From the NCBI GenBank assembly GCA_963775975.1, contig CAVZKX010000001.1, positions 1,240,001 through 1,304,000 of the forward strand: a DNA stretch of 64,000 nucleotides. Direction: 5' to 3'. Below the pieces are notes generated by a model that made no database searches, was not told where the DNA came from, and saw nothing but the letters and a program-made list of their open reading frames with translations. Position numbers and translations under genes: made by a program. Source of the stretch: JANXQG01 sp963775975 (GTDB lineage: Bacteria; Planctomycetota; Planctomycetia; Pirellulales; Thermoguttaceae). Within the stretch, counting starts at the first letter, position 1; each line of letters begins with the position of its first letter. Below are positions 9,470 to 17,366 of this stretch, piece by piece.

Positions 9470-10534
9470 CTATGGTATGTTAAACAGATCATTATTGTCC
9501 TTCGTAATCAAGAAGAACAGATTCGCCGCGTCAACTCTTTTGGACATCGCCATCACCGAGCCATCAGCCATTGAGACGATCACGACCTCCGGATGCGCTG
9601 ACGACGGGCCATAGGCCGGAGGCTTGGACCAGCCGGGGTCTTCATACTTGCCCGCATCGGCGCCCGTCGGGCTAAAGTCGTAGGTGAGGAACGTCCGCAG
9701 ACCGGACCTTGCTACTGCGGAGCCGTCGCCAAATGTGTTGTCGAAACCGAGCGGGGCAAAGAAAGGGTACGCCGGTGCCGGTTTCTCGCCCGTTGGCGAA
9801 GATGCCTGCGGCAGGCCGACCATCGTCGTCTCGGGCCCGACCATCCAACGGCTGTTCGTGTCGTCGATCGTCTCCATGATCACGATCGTGTGCGACGTGC
9901 CGTCCTTCAGGTCCGCCATCGGCAAGTTCTTATCGCTCGGATAAATCGCGCCGTCGGGATGCATTTTCGCGGTTCCGTAAGGCGGAGTTAGTGTCGGGTC
10001 CAAAGCCATCAAGAGGCTGTTTCGCGTCGACGCGCCGACGGCCTTGTAGTTGGTTAATGCAAATTGCGGCGGCGAGGGATTCGGATTCTGGAATATACTA
10101 TTGCGATTGCTCGGGCAGACCAACTCGCGGAGTGACGTATTCATCGCGGTAACTAGCGCCGGGTTCGCGGCCAACGCGGCATCGATATCGCCATTAGGTA
10201 GCTTTTGCGGCAGCGACTTGTAAAGGAAGTCGTATTCCATGTAAGGCAAAAGCTTAACGATGAAGCTATAGCCGCCGACTTTCTTCTCACCTGACGAGGT
10301 GGTAACTATTTCCGACGAAGGCGGAAACTGATTGCTGTTGGTGCTGGCATACTCGCTCATCGCCAGCCCTAACCCATGCGCTTTGTTCAGGCACAACCCC
10401 ATGCGGCTGGCCTGGCGCGGAGTCTGCATCGCCGGAATGAGGATCGCAAGCCCAAGGACGATAATCGCAACGATCACCAGCGTCTCGATGAGCGTGAGGC
10501 CCGACCGCCGTCGCGCGTTTGACTTGACTCCCAT
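9470..10534 (-). CDS. DUF1559 family prepilin-like exported protein
   Basis: 354 residues. The N-terminus is a type IV prepilin-like leader: basic residues, then GLTLIETLVIVAIIVLGLAI, with cleavage expected before the hydrophobic helix. Downstream features are typical of the planctomycete DUF1559 family: CLNKAHGLGLAMSEYAST, NYKAVGAS, DGTSHTIVIMET, and C-terminal VIVSMADGSVMAMS. These proteins are numerous in planctomycetes and are presumed pseudopilins or surface proteins processed by a prepilin peptidase; function unproven. No SD of note was found. It may connect functionally to the orphan GspF-like gene at 2617-3657. Confidence 0.85.
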   Translation of the reverse strand: MGVKSNARRRSGLTLIETLVIVAIIVLGLAILIPAMQTPRQASRMGLCLNKAHGLGLAMSEYASTNSNQFPPSSEIVTTSSGEKKVGGYSFIVKLLPYMEYDFLYKSLPQKLPNGDIDAALAANPALVTAMNTSLRELVCPSNRNSIFQNPNPSPPQFALTNYKAVGASTRNSLLMALDPTLTPPYGTAKMHPDGAIYPSDKNLPMADLKDGTSHTIVIMETIDDTNSRWMVGPETTMVGLPQASSPTGEKPAPAYPFFAPLGFDNTFGDGSAVARSGLRTFLTYDFSPTGADAGKYEDPGWSKPPAYGPSSAHPEVVIVSMADGSVMAMSKRVDAANLFFLITKDNNDLFNIP

Positions 10535-10628
10535 TTTCCCAGCCTCCCCTCATTCGGAATTATCGCGAGTTCCGGATTGAATGTCCAGCGAACGACTTGC
10601 CTTAAAAGGAGAACTGCAAAGTCCGACT

Positions 10629-10690
10629 GTAGCGAACGCCCTCCGTGGCGTTCCACGGAAATCCGGAACGGCACGGAGGCCGTTCCCTAC
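10629..10690. repeat. Palindromic repeat, family A copy 1
   Basis: Inverted repeat with arms 10629-10654 and 10665-10690 (23 of 26 positions pair). The right arm is the exact reverse complement (26 of 26) of bases 16210-16235 in family A copy 2, so this is a dispersed element. It lies in the divergent region between the DUF1559 gene and the coiled-coil gene. Apart from this repeat, I see no gene in 10535-10837. Confidence 0.85.
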
Positions 10691-10837
10691 CGATTTGCCG
10701 ACTTTCCAGCTCTCCTTCTAGCCACCCTACGAATTTTTTCCACGCTCTCCAATATCCTCCGCGCCCCTGCGAATGACTGCTATGGCAGCAGTCGCCACGC
10801 ACCATTCTCACACCCCTATAATAAGGAGGGACTTCTC

Positions 10838-11644
10838 ATGATTCGCAAATCGCTCATCGTCGCCGCCGGCATCGTTGTGGCCTCCGTCGTCCTTTTCGGT
10901 CGAAATACGCTCGGCTACCTTCGCACCTCGTGGGGCTATGTCCACGACTCGGTGCACAACAGCGTGCCGGTTGGTTTTGAAATCGACCACGCCCGGCAAA
11001 TGATCCAGGAGATCGCCCCCGAGGTCCGCAAGAATATGACCGTCATCGCCAAGGAAGAAGTCGAGGTCCAGCAGCTTGAGGAGCGAATCGCAAGCCTGGA
11101 AACAAAGCTCGCCAAGGACAAGGAGCAGCTCCTGCGGCTGAAGACAGACCTGGCCGCCAACAAGAACATCTATGAGTACGGCGGCCGCACTTACACGGTC
11201 GCCGAGGTCAAGACCGACATGGCCAACCGCTTCGACCGCTTCAAGACCTCCGAAGCCACGCTCGGCAGCCTGAAACAGGTCCACGACGCCCGGCTGAAGA
11301 GCCTGGCCGCCGCGCGGCAGAAGCTCGAGGGCATGTTGTCGCAGAAGCGTCAGTTGCAAGTCGAGGTCGAAAACCTGGAGGCCCGGAATTCTATGGTGGC
11401 CGCCGCCAAAGCAACGAGTAGCTACCAGTTTGACGATAGCCAGCTCGGGCAGGCGAAGGAACTCGTCCAAAGCATCGATACCCGCCTGAAAGTTGACGAG
11501 AAACTAGCCGCCGCGGAATGCGAGCCCCAGGGCGAGATTCCCTTGGACAAGGCGACACCGGGCAACATCGTCGACCAGGTAGGCGACTACTTCGGCGAGA
11601 AGAAGCCGGACGCGAAGGCGGTAGCGGCGACGGAAAAGAAGTAG
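10838..11644 (+). CDS. Membrane-anchored coiled-coil protein, first gene of signalling cluster
   Basis: 268 residues. The ATG at 10838 follows AAGGAGG at 10823-10829, a strong ribosome site. An N-terminal hydrophobic segment (about 3-22) could be a signal anchor. Residues about 50-220 form two long coiled-coil stretches rich in E, K, L and Q (QQLEERIASLETKLAKDKEQ; ARQKLEGMLSQKRQLQVEVE), separated by a short globular piece with YEYGGRTYTVAEVK. The C-terminus is acidic then Lys-rich. I do not recognise a named family; the shape recalls PspA-like or envelope spacer proteins, which is only an analogy. It is followed co-directionally by FHA, kinase, membrane-protein, sigma and anti-sigma genes. 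Confidence 0.7.
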   Translation: MIRKSLIVAAGIVVASVVLFGRNTLGYLRTSWGYVHDSVHNSVPVGFEIDHARQMIQEIAPEVRKNMTVIAKEEVEVQQLEERIASLETKLAKDKEQLLRLKTDLAANKNIYEYGGRTYTVAEVKTDMANRFDRFKTSEATLGSLKQVHDARLKSLAAARQKLEGMLSQKRQLQVEVENLEARNSMVAAAKATSSYQFDDSQLGQAKELVQSIDTRLKVDEKLAAAECEPQGEIPLDKATPGNIVDQVGDYFGEKKPDAKAVAATEKK

Positions 11645-11654
11645 AATAGCGGGA

Positions 11655-11733
11655 AGGTCTTGGGTCTTTGGTATTAGATCTTGGGAACAAGAAATCCAAA
11701 GCCCTAAGACCAAAGACCTAAGACCCAAGACCT
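11655..11733. repeat. Imperfect palindrome between coiled-coil and FHA genes
   Basis: The left arm 11655-11672 (AGGTCTTGGGTCTTTGGT) pairs with 11709-11733, which carries a 7-base expansion of the same AAGACC motif. It is AG/CT-rich and unlike the flanking genes. It could form a hairpin in the presumed operon mRNA. Confidence 0.7.
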
Positions 11734-11745
11734 ACGAGGTCGGCG

Positions 11746-12333
11746 ATGCCCAACCCTTGCCCCTTCATGCTCTGGATCGACTCGGTAGGCGGCTACTGGG
11801 TCTGCCTGGCCGATGAGTTGATCATCGGTCAGCCGGGCCGGGCCGACATCCCGATCCTGGGCGATATATCGTCGCGGCACGCACGGATTCGCCGCGACAG
11901 CGAGGGGTATGTGATCGATGCTCTCCGCGACGTTCGCGTCGCCGGCCGGGCGGTCGAAAAGACGGAGCTGCTGAGTCACGGGAGCCGGATCGAGATCGGA
12001 CCGAGTGTGAAATTGGAACTGCGGCGGTCGCACCCGCTGAGCCTATCGGCGCGGCTGGATTTCGTCAGCCGGCACCGCACGCACCCGGCGGCCGACGCCG
12101 TGCTGCTGCTGGCCGATTCGTGTGTGATGGGGCCGCGGCCGCACAGCCATGTGTTGTGTCGAGATTGGAAGAGAGAGGTCATTTTGTTCCGCTACGACGA
12201 GAAGATGTACTGCCACGCAGCGGGGCGTTTCGAGATCGACGGCATCGCGTTCAAAAACCGCGGCCCGTTGCACCCGAACGCCCGCGTGGCAGGCGACGGA
12301 TTTTCCTTCAGTTTGGAAGCCGTGCGTAGTTAG
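11746..12333 (+). CDS. FHA-domain protein
   Basis: 195 residues. The N-terminal half has the FHA fold signature: IIGQPGRADIPILGD then SSRHARIRR near residue 45, then YVIDALRDVRVAGRAV and SHGSRIEIG. The GR.. and SxxH pieces are the residues that normally contact phosphothreonine; here the first is GQPG rather than the usual GR. The C-terminal half (about 100-195) is of unknown type, with CVMGPRPHSHV and FKNRGPLHPNARV. Cytoplasmic. FHA proteins bind phosphothreonine on partners of Hanks kinases, and the next gene is such a kinase, so the two probably act together. Confidence 0.85.
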   Translation: MPNPCPFMLWIDSVGGYWVCLADELIIGQPGRADIPILGDISSRHARIRRDSEGYVIDALRDVRVAGRAVEKTELLSHGSRIEIGPSVKLELRRSHPLSLSARLDFVSRHRTHPAADAVLLLADSCVMGPRPHSHVLCRDWKREVILFRYDEKMYCHAAGRFEIDGIAFKNRGPLHPNARVAGDGFSFSLEAVRS

Positions 12334-12473
12334 GTACTCAGATCCATTCATTGTTCCCGCCGGCTCGGGGTCGGTAGGGGCGATGGCGGAAGCTGGGTAC
12401 AATAATGGGGGCGGCAAACGTAAACGCCGAACAGCCATGACCGCAGAAGGTAACGCCGTGCAAGACCGATTGG

Positions 12474-14483
12474 GTGAAACCACCGATCATGCGACGATGC
12501 TCAGGCAAGATGCCGGACCGCAGGCAAGTCCCCCTCTCCCTCCGGGAGAGGGCCGGGGAGAGGGCGGTAGGAAGTTCATACGTCTATTCCAGCGGCGCGC
12601 GTCCGCTCGCCGGCTATACGATCAAGCGCGGCGTCGGCAGCGGCGGCTTTGGCGAAGTATACTACGCCGTCAGCGATGCCGGCAAGGATGTCGCCTTAAA
12701 ACTCATTCGCCGCAACTTGGAGACCGAGCTTCGCGGCATGAAGCAGTGCCTCAACCTGAAGCATCCCAACCTGCTCAGCCTTTTCGATATCCGCGTCGAT
12801 GATTCCGGCGACACTTGGATCGTGATGGAGTACATCGCCGGCAAGAGTTTAGAGGCCGTGATGGCCGAGCACCCCAAAGGCCTGCCGCTGAACGAAGCGC
12901 TGGCCTGGTTCCGCGGCATTGCCTCCGGCGTGGCCTATTTGCACGATCATGGCATCGTCCACCGCGACCTCAAGCCGGGCAATATATTTTCGGACGAAGG
13001 CATCGTGAAGGTCGGCGACTACGGCCTCTCAAAATTCATCTCGTGCAGCCGCCGCAGCGGACATACGGAAAGCATCGGCACCGTGCATTACATGGCGCCC
13101 GAAGTGGCCCACGGCCGCTACGGCAAGGAGCTCGATATTTACGCCCTGGGCGCGATCCTTTTCGAACTGCTCACCGGAACCGTCCCGTTTGACGGCGAGA
13201 GCATCGGCGAGGTGCTGATGAAGCATCTCACGGCCGAGCCGGACATTTCGCAACTAGCCGAGCCGTATCGCAGTGTTGTAGGCAGGGCGTTGTCAAAGGA
13301 CCCGGCTAAACGTTTTCCCGCCGTAGGGTTTATGCTGGCGGCCCTGCCCGGCGGAGCCGGTCGCGATCCGTTGGCGGGATTCGCAAGCTCGGTCCATCCG
13401 ACATCCGTCGCGAGCCCGATTCCGCCCGCGGCCGCCATTCCTCAAGCGATTCCTGGCGCCAGGCCGGCGGCTGCATTTTCGCCCGGAAGTTTCGGCAGCG
13501 ATTCCGACCAGGAGCCGATCGCCCGTGCGGTGCGGCAGGGCCTCGCGCAAATGCGCCACGCCTGGCGAACCGCCGACTTGCCGCAGTGGCTGCGTGTCTT
13601 GATTGTGGTGGGCGGAGTCCTGCTACTGCTGGGAACGATTCATCTTTGGGTTCCGATGGTCTTCTTCTTGCTAATAGCGTATGGCGGGTATCGTGCCGTG
13701 CGCTGGTTTTACCGGCTGGTAATCTCGCCTGCGCCGATGAGGCCGTTACTACGGCCGACGATGGCCATGCCGCCGGCCGCGGCGCCGCGGGCACCGAGCC
13801 AGCCGCCTTCGCCGGTATTCGTCGTGAAGCCGCCGTTGCTTCGGGCCCGTGAAGTGGTCGGCTCGCTCTTGATCTCGGCGGCCGTCACCGCGGTCGTGTG
13901 CGGTGTCGCGGTGCTGATCGCCGCACACAGCAACGAATTCACCGTGCAGCCGGGCCAGTGCGCTTGGCTCTTCCTCGTGAGCCTCATCGGCTCGTGGGGC
14001 GTTCTCGTGGCCGGCAAGTTCTGGGAAGGGAGCGAAGGCGAGCCGATGCTCCGCCGCTTCCTGCTGATGACGATCGGCCTCGGCCTCGGCCTTGCGGCCT
14101 GCGCCGCGGCCGACGCCTTCCACGTCGGCCTGCCAAACGACGCGACTCTTACAAGGCATACCCCCTTGCCCTCGGGCCTGAGGCTAGCGGCCGATTTTTA
14201 TAACGGCGGACAACCGCTGGTGATGGCTCACATGGCCGCGTTCGCCGCCTTGTTGGCGCTGGTCCGCTGGTGGCGGCAGAGCGATCCGCTGCGGCCCGCG
14301 CGGCTCAGCCTCGTCTCGCTGATTATCACCGTGATCGCCGCGCACATCGTGGCGAGTGTCCTGCAATTTCCTGAACCGTGGCTCATGATGGTCGCCGGCT
14401 GCATGTCGGTCTCCGTGCAATTGGCCAGCCCGTGGGTGCCGACGTATGCGCGATTGCGACCGCAAAGGAAAAAGGTGATCTAA
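12474..14483 (+). CDS. Membrane Ser/Thr protein kinase (Hanks type)
   Basis: 669 residues from GTG 12474. The kinase domain covers about residues 45-300: glycine loop GVGSGGFGEVYY, VALKLIRR lysine, VMEYIAGKSL, VHRDLKPGN catalytic loop, metal-binding GDYGLSK (DYG instead of DFG), GTVHYMAPE and DIYALGAILFELLTG. After a linker rich in A and P come several membrane helices between about 375 and 650. No extracellular sensor domain is seen. The N-terminus is disturbed: residues about 20-33 (PLSLRERAGERAVG) are a translated palindromic repeat. An alternative start ATG at 12437 gives a more normal leader, but in another frame. The stop overlaps the next start by one base. Confidence 0.88.
   Translation: MKPPIMRRCSGKMPDRRQVPLSLRERAGERAVGSSYVYSSGARPLAGYTIKRGVGSGGFGEVYYAVSDAGKDVALKLIRRNLETELRGMKQCLNLKHPNLLSLFDIRVDDSGDTWIVMEYIAGKSLEAVMAEHPKGLPLNEALAWFRGIASGVAYLHDHGIVHRDLKPGNIFSDEGIVKVGDYGLSKFISCSRRSGHTESIGTVHYMAPEVAHGRYGKELDIYALGAILFELLTGTVPFDGESIGEVLMKHLTAEPDISQLAEPYRSVVGRALSKDPAKRFPAVGFMLAALPGGAGRDPLAGFASSVHPTSVASPIPPAAAIPQAIPGARPAAAFSPGSFGSDSDQEPIARAVRQGLAQMRHAWRTADLPQWLRVLIVVGGVLLLLGTIHLWVPMVFFLLIAYGGYRAVRWFYRLVISPAPMRPLLRPTMAMPPAAAPRAPSQPPSPVFVVKPPLLRAREVVGSLLISAAVTAVVCGVAVLIAAHSNEFTVQPGQCAWLFLVSLIGSWGVLVAGKFWEGSEGEPMLRRFLLMTIGLGLGLAACAAADAFHVGLPNDATLTRHTPLPSGLRLAADFYNGGQPLVMAHMAAFAALLALVRWWRQSDPLRPARLSLVSLIITVIAAHIVASVLQFPEPWLMMVAGCMSVSVQLASPWVPTYARLRPQRKKVI
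12529..12567. repeat. Palindromic repeat, family B copy 1, inside the kinase 5' end
   Basis: CCCCCTCTCCCTCCGGGAGA followed by a G-rich arm. It matches, with few differences, the reverse complement of 17692-17734, another copy inside a gene. It separates a plausible leader reading from ATG 12437 from the kinase frame. Confidence 0.8.
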
Positions 14484-15536
14484 TGGATTCCTCTGCCGGT
14501 ATTGGGATTTCCTGGCTTGGCATCGTCCTTATCGTTTTCGTGGTCTACATGATTGTGAAGGCCCTGGCGAACTCGCGCTCGCGGCCCTTCGTAATCGGGC
14601 TGCTGTTACTTGGCGCCGTCGCGTTTGTCTTCGTCGGGCTTGTCAGCGTGAGGCAGGTGCGGATGGTGGAGTCGCAACAGGCGCGCGTGGCGGAAGAATA
14701 TCAAAGAGCAATTACAATTTCTACTCCGCCTCAGCCGCCCGGCTATCCTTCTTCAACGATTCCAGTTCCGCCGCCGCCGGGCTATTCTGCCGCGCGCTCG
14801 GCGGAATCGACTCGGCCGCGAAGGTCAAAAGCCTCTGCCTCGGCGACGAAGGTGGCCAAGGCTGACAACTCCTCCAAGGCGGTTAAGTCGGATGCCGCGG
14901 AGAAACCGACCAAGCCGGCGACGCCGCCAAAAGATGATTCGGATGACGACGCCCGACCACGCCCCAAGTGGGTCAACGCCGAGCCGAGAAAGCAGGGCGA
15001 CGTCTGGCTCATGACGCGGCACACGGAGCCTAATTCGACCGAGTTGGAGTGCGATCGAGAAGTGCCTAGGGCCTTGCAAAGTGCCGTCGCGGAGTACACC
15101 GATCTCCTGCTCGGCAATGGCCAAGCCAGGAACATGCGTCTGGCGGATATTGACGTTGGGAAGTTGGAACGCGACCGCTGGGTGGAAAAGCGGACGATCG
15201 AACGTCGGCGGCGAGGACAAAAACATGTACACGCTGCACCTCCTGTTCGGCTTCGACAAAGAAATGGAAGAGAAGATCATTAATCTGGCCGATAGCGCGG
15301 TCGTCAATCGGCGTCTCGAACGCGCTGGCATCGCGCTAGGCGGCGTGCTCGGCCTCCTGGCGCTTGTCTGGGGCGGCCTGAGCATGGCGGGAGGTCGGCA
15401 AGACGTGAACCCCATCCAAGCTGCAGCCGCGCCCGTGGCGGTCAAGGCCCGCGCGTGGCGGATCTTCACGATGGTCTCGGTCGCCTGTCTGGTGGCAGTA
15501 ATCGTCGCGCTTGCCACGCTGTTTGGTTATCTCTAG
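14483..15536 (+). CDS. Membrane protein of signalling cluster (frameshift near 15205)
   Basis: Starts at ATG 14483, overlapping the kinase stop by one base, with an AAGGTGATC ribosome site. Two hydrophobic segments lie at about residues 10-27 and 34-56, then a long P/S/K-rich linker (about 75-170) and a small domain with DVWLMTRHTEPNSTELECD. The frame breaks near 15205; the neighbouring frame carries GGEDKNMYTLHLLFGFDKEM and two more membrane helices, and ends at 15536. I therefore read one protein of about 350 residues with two terminal membrane pairs. The alternative is a separate small gene from ATG 15225. No family recognised. Position between kinase and sigma genes suggests a role in the same pathway. 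Confidence 0.6.
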
Positions 15537-15573
15537 TGGAAGTTCGCGACCTGCTATGTTATGCTGATGGCAA

Positions 15574-16206
15574 ATGCCAGACAGCACCGAAGTCCTGCTT
15601 ATCGACCGAATCCGCGGCGGTTCGCCCGACGCCTGGGGCGATCTGATCGCGCGCTATGAAGGCCGCCTGCTCGGCTATGTTGCGCGCCGCGTTGCAGACC
15701 GCTCCGTCGCCGAGGACCTCGTTCAGGAAACATTCATCGGTTTCCTCACCAGCCTGCCGAACTACGATGCCGCCCAATCGCTGGAAGGCTACCTATTCTC
15801 CATCGCCGCGCACAAGCTGACGGATCTCATGCGACGCGAGGGGCGCCGCCCGACCTTGCCGCTGGCGGGCGACGACAGCAGCGGTGATTGGCAGCCGGCC
15901 GATCGCGGCCGCCGCGTGAGCAGTCTTGCCCGCAGCCGCGAGCGGCACGGCCTGGAAGAGACCGCACTCGTAGCAGCTCTGCGCGAGTTGGTGGCCCATT
16001 GGCGCCGCCGCGGCCAGTGGGAGAGGCTGGAATGTATGGAGCTGCTCTGGGTCCGCGGCTGGTCGAACAAGGAAGTCGCCGCCCGGCTGGGCCTGAGCGA
16101 GCAGACGGTGGCCAATTTCAAGTTCGAGACGGTCGCCCGATTGCAGGCCGCTGTCCGCGGCCAAGGACTGCCCGAAGAAGTTTTTCCGGAGTTGTATGAG
16201 CAGTAA
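15574..16206 (+). CDS. ECF-type RNA polymerase sigma factor
   Basis: 210 residues. Region 2 is clear: DAWGDLIARYEGRLLGYV, SVAEDLVQETFIGFLTSLPN, then LEGYLFSIAAHKLTDLMRRE. Region 4 near 145-185 has MELLWVRGWSNKEVAARLGL with SEQTVANFKFETVARLQ, the helix-turn-helix binding the -35 element. There is a charged insertion between the two regions (about 90-135). As an alternative sigma factor it would redirect RNA polymerase. The downstream gene looks like its anti-sigma factor. Regulation through the kinase and FHA genes upstream is an inference from gene order. Confidence 0.92.
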   Translation: MPDSTEVLLIDRIRGGSPDAWGDLIARYEGRLLGYVARRVADRSVAEDLVQETFIGFLTSLPNYDAAQSLEGYLFSIAAHKLTDLMRREGRRPTLPLAGDDSSGDWQPADRGRRVSSLARSRERHGLEETALVAALRELVAHWRRRGQWERLECMELLWVRGWSNKEVAARLGLSEQTVANFKFETVARLQAAVRGQGLPEEVFPELYEQ

Positions 16207-16209
16207 CCT

Positions 16210-16268
16210 GTAGGGAACGGCCTCCGTGCCGTTCCAGATAACGGAACGCCGCGGAGGGCGTTCCCTAC
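16210..16268. repeat. Palindromic repeat, family A copy 2
   Basis: Arms 16210-16235 and 16243-16268. The left arm is the exact reverse complement of 10665-10690. It fills the gap between the sigma-factor stop and the anti-sigma start, so any operon mRNA would carry this hairpin. Confidence 0.85.
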
Positions 16269-16284
16269 AGTACGGAGTTCCGCC

Positions 16285-16689
16285 ATGACCAGTCACCGCA
16301 TTGCCGATCTTGAAGCCTATCTCGACGAGGCCCTGCCGACCGAGGAGATGACGAGGATCGAATTGGCCCTCCGCACCGATCCGAAATTAGCGGAGTGGCT
16401 TGCCGAAATCATCGCCCGGCGCGACAGCGGCTTGGTATCGCTGGGAGCGATCTGGCGGCGGCATCGCTTGAGTTGCCCCGCGCGGCAGGAGCTCGGCTCC
16501 TATTTGCTAGGCGTGCTGCCGGAAGAGGCTGCGCAGTATCTCGAGTTCCACCTCGATGTCGCCGGCTGCCGCTATTGCCAGGCGAATCTCTCCGACTTGA
16601 AAGAGCAGCAAGCCGATCCGCACTCGGCGGCGCAGGAGCGGCGACGGAAGTATTTTCAGTCCAGTGCGGGGCGGCTGAGGCAGGGATAA
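16285..16689 (+). CDS. Probable anti-sigma factor (zinc-finger-like)
   Basis: 134 residues directly after the ECF sigma gene; GGAG lies about 9 bases before ATG 16285. The N-terminus (LEAYLDEALPTEEMTRIELAL, here in part) resembles the helical N-terminal region of planctomycete anti-sigma proteins. Near 70-105 it has CPARQELGSYLLGVL, then EFHLDVAGCRYCQANL. The H...CxxC arrangement recalls the zinc anti-sigma (ZAS) motif. No membrane helix is visible, so it would be soluble. Proposed role: holding the adjacent sigma factor inactive. This is family logic and context, not proof. Confidence 0.7.
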   Translation: MTSHRIADLEAYLDEALPTEEMTRIELALRTDPKLAEWLAEIIARRDSGLVSLGAIWRRHRLSCPARQELGSYLLGVLPEEAAQYLEFHLDVAGCRYCQANLSDLKEQQADPHSAAQERRRKYFQSSAGRLRQG

Positions 16690-16753
16690 AGAAGGGGAGA
16701 AGAGGAGAAAGGGAGAGTTCGCAGTTCTCCCTTTCTCCTCTGCTTGCCGCCAA

Positions 16754-17206
16754 CTACCTACCGTCCCTCACCCGGCGCACCGCCGGCGGCCCACTCAATG
16801 GCAGCGTGAACTGATAGTCGGGCGTTTGCAGTTGAAGCTGCGGCTGACCGGCGGGCGGCAGTATCGGGCCGGTGGGCGACTGTCCCGACGGCTGGACCGT
16901 CAACGGGCCGAAGCTGAGCCGCGGCACGTTGTTCGACTGTCCAGGAGGCGAATAAAGGTTGGTTGGATTAGTGCCCGGCGGATTGGTGCCGGACGGGGAC
17001 TGCAAACCCTGGATGCCCTTGCTCACCTTCTGTTCGAGCCGCTGCAAATCGCTGCCGACCTTGCTCTTATCGACCGAAACGTTGATGTTCACCTTGTTCG
17101 TCTGCGGATCCGCTGCCGACCGGCTGAACGTAAACCAGCCGAGAAAGTAACCGACCACCAGCACGCCGGCCAAAAGCGTGAATGCGGCTCGCAACAAGCT
17201 GAACAT
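16754..17206 (-). CDS. Small membrane-anchored protein, unknown function
   Basis: 150 residues. A single hydrophobic N-terminal helix (about 5-25, AAFTLLAGVLVVGYFLGWF) is followed by a short charged region (VNINVSVDKSKVGSDLQRLE) and then a long P/G/Q/S-rich tail without predicted fold. It resembles many uncharacterised planctomycete membrane-tethered proteins. It is convergent with the anti-sigma gene across a 64-base gap. No motif supports a function. Confidence 0.6.
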   Translation of the reverse strand: MFSLLRAAFTLLAGVLVVGYFLGWFTFSRSAADPQTNKVNINVSVDKSKVGSDLQRLEQKVSKGIQGLQSPSGTNPPGTNPTNLYSPPGQSNNVPRLSFGPLTVQPSGQSPTGPILPPAGQPQLQLQTPDYQFTLPLSGPPAVRRVRDGR

Positions 17207-17302
17207 CGCGTACTTCCTTTGCTTCGCGGAAAATGAACGAATTTCACGCGGATATTCCCAAAAAGCAAAGTGCGGTACAAGGGCAGTTTGGCGCGATATT
17301 GC

Positions 17303-17358
17303 GTGGGGCAGGTTGCCAACCTGCCTAAAAATCCCAGCAGATTGGCAATCTGCCCCAC
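17303..17358. repeat. Palindromic repeat, family C
   Basis: GTGGGGCAGGTTGCCAACCT at 17303-17322 pairs with the right arm 17338-17358 (ending ATCTGCCCCAC). Each arm also contains its own smaller palindrome around TTGCCAA / TTGGCAA. It lies just after the stop of the YyaL-like gene and could serve as its terminator. Confidence 0.75.
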
Positions 17359-17366
17359 AAAACCGT

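Noticed and set aside
10794..10822. TATAAT at 10817-10822 as a promoter for the coiled-coil gene
   Set aside because: No -35-like hexamer lies at a suitable distance (GCCACG at the 17-base position), and it overlaps the ribosome-site region.
15225..15536. Independent small membrane-protein gene from ATG 15225
   Set aside because: Possible, but the preceding frame ends in a nonsense tail that is merely this sequence in another frame, and no ribosome site precedes 15225. One frameshifted gene is simpler.
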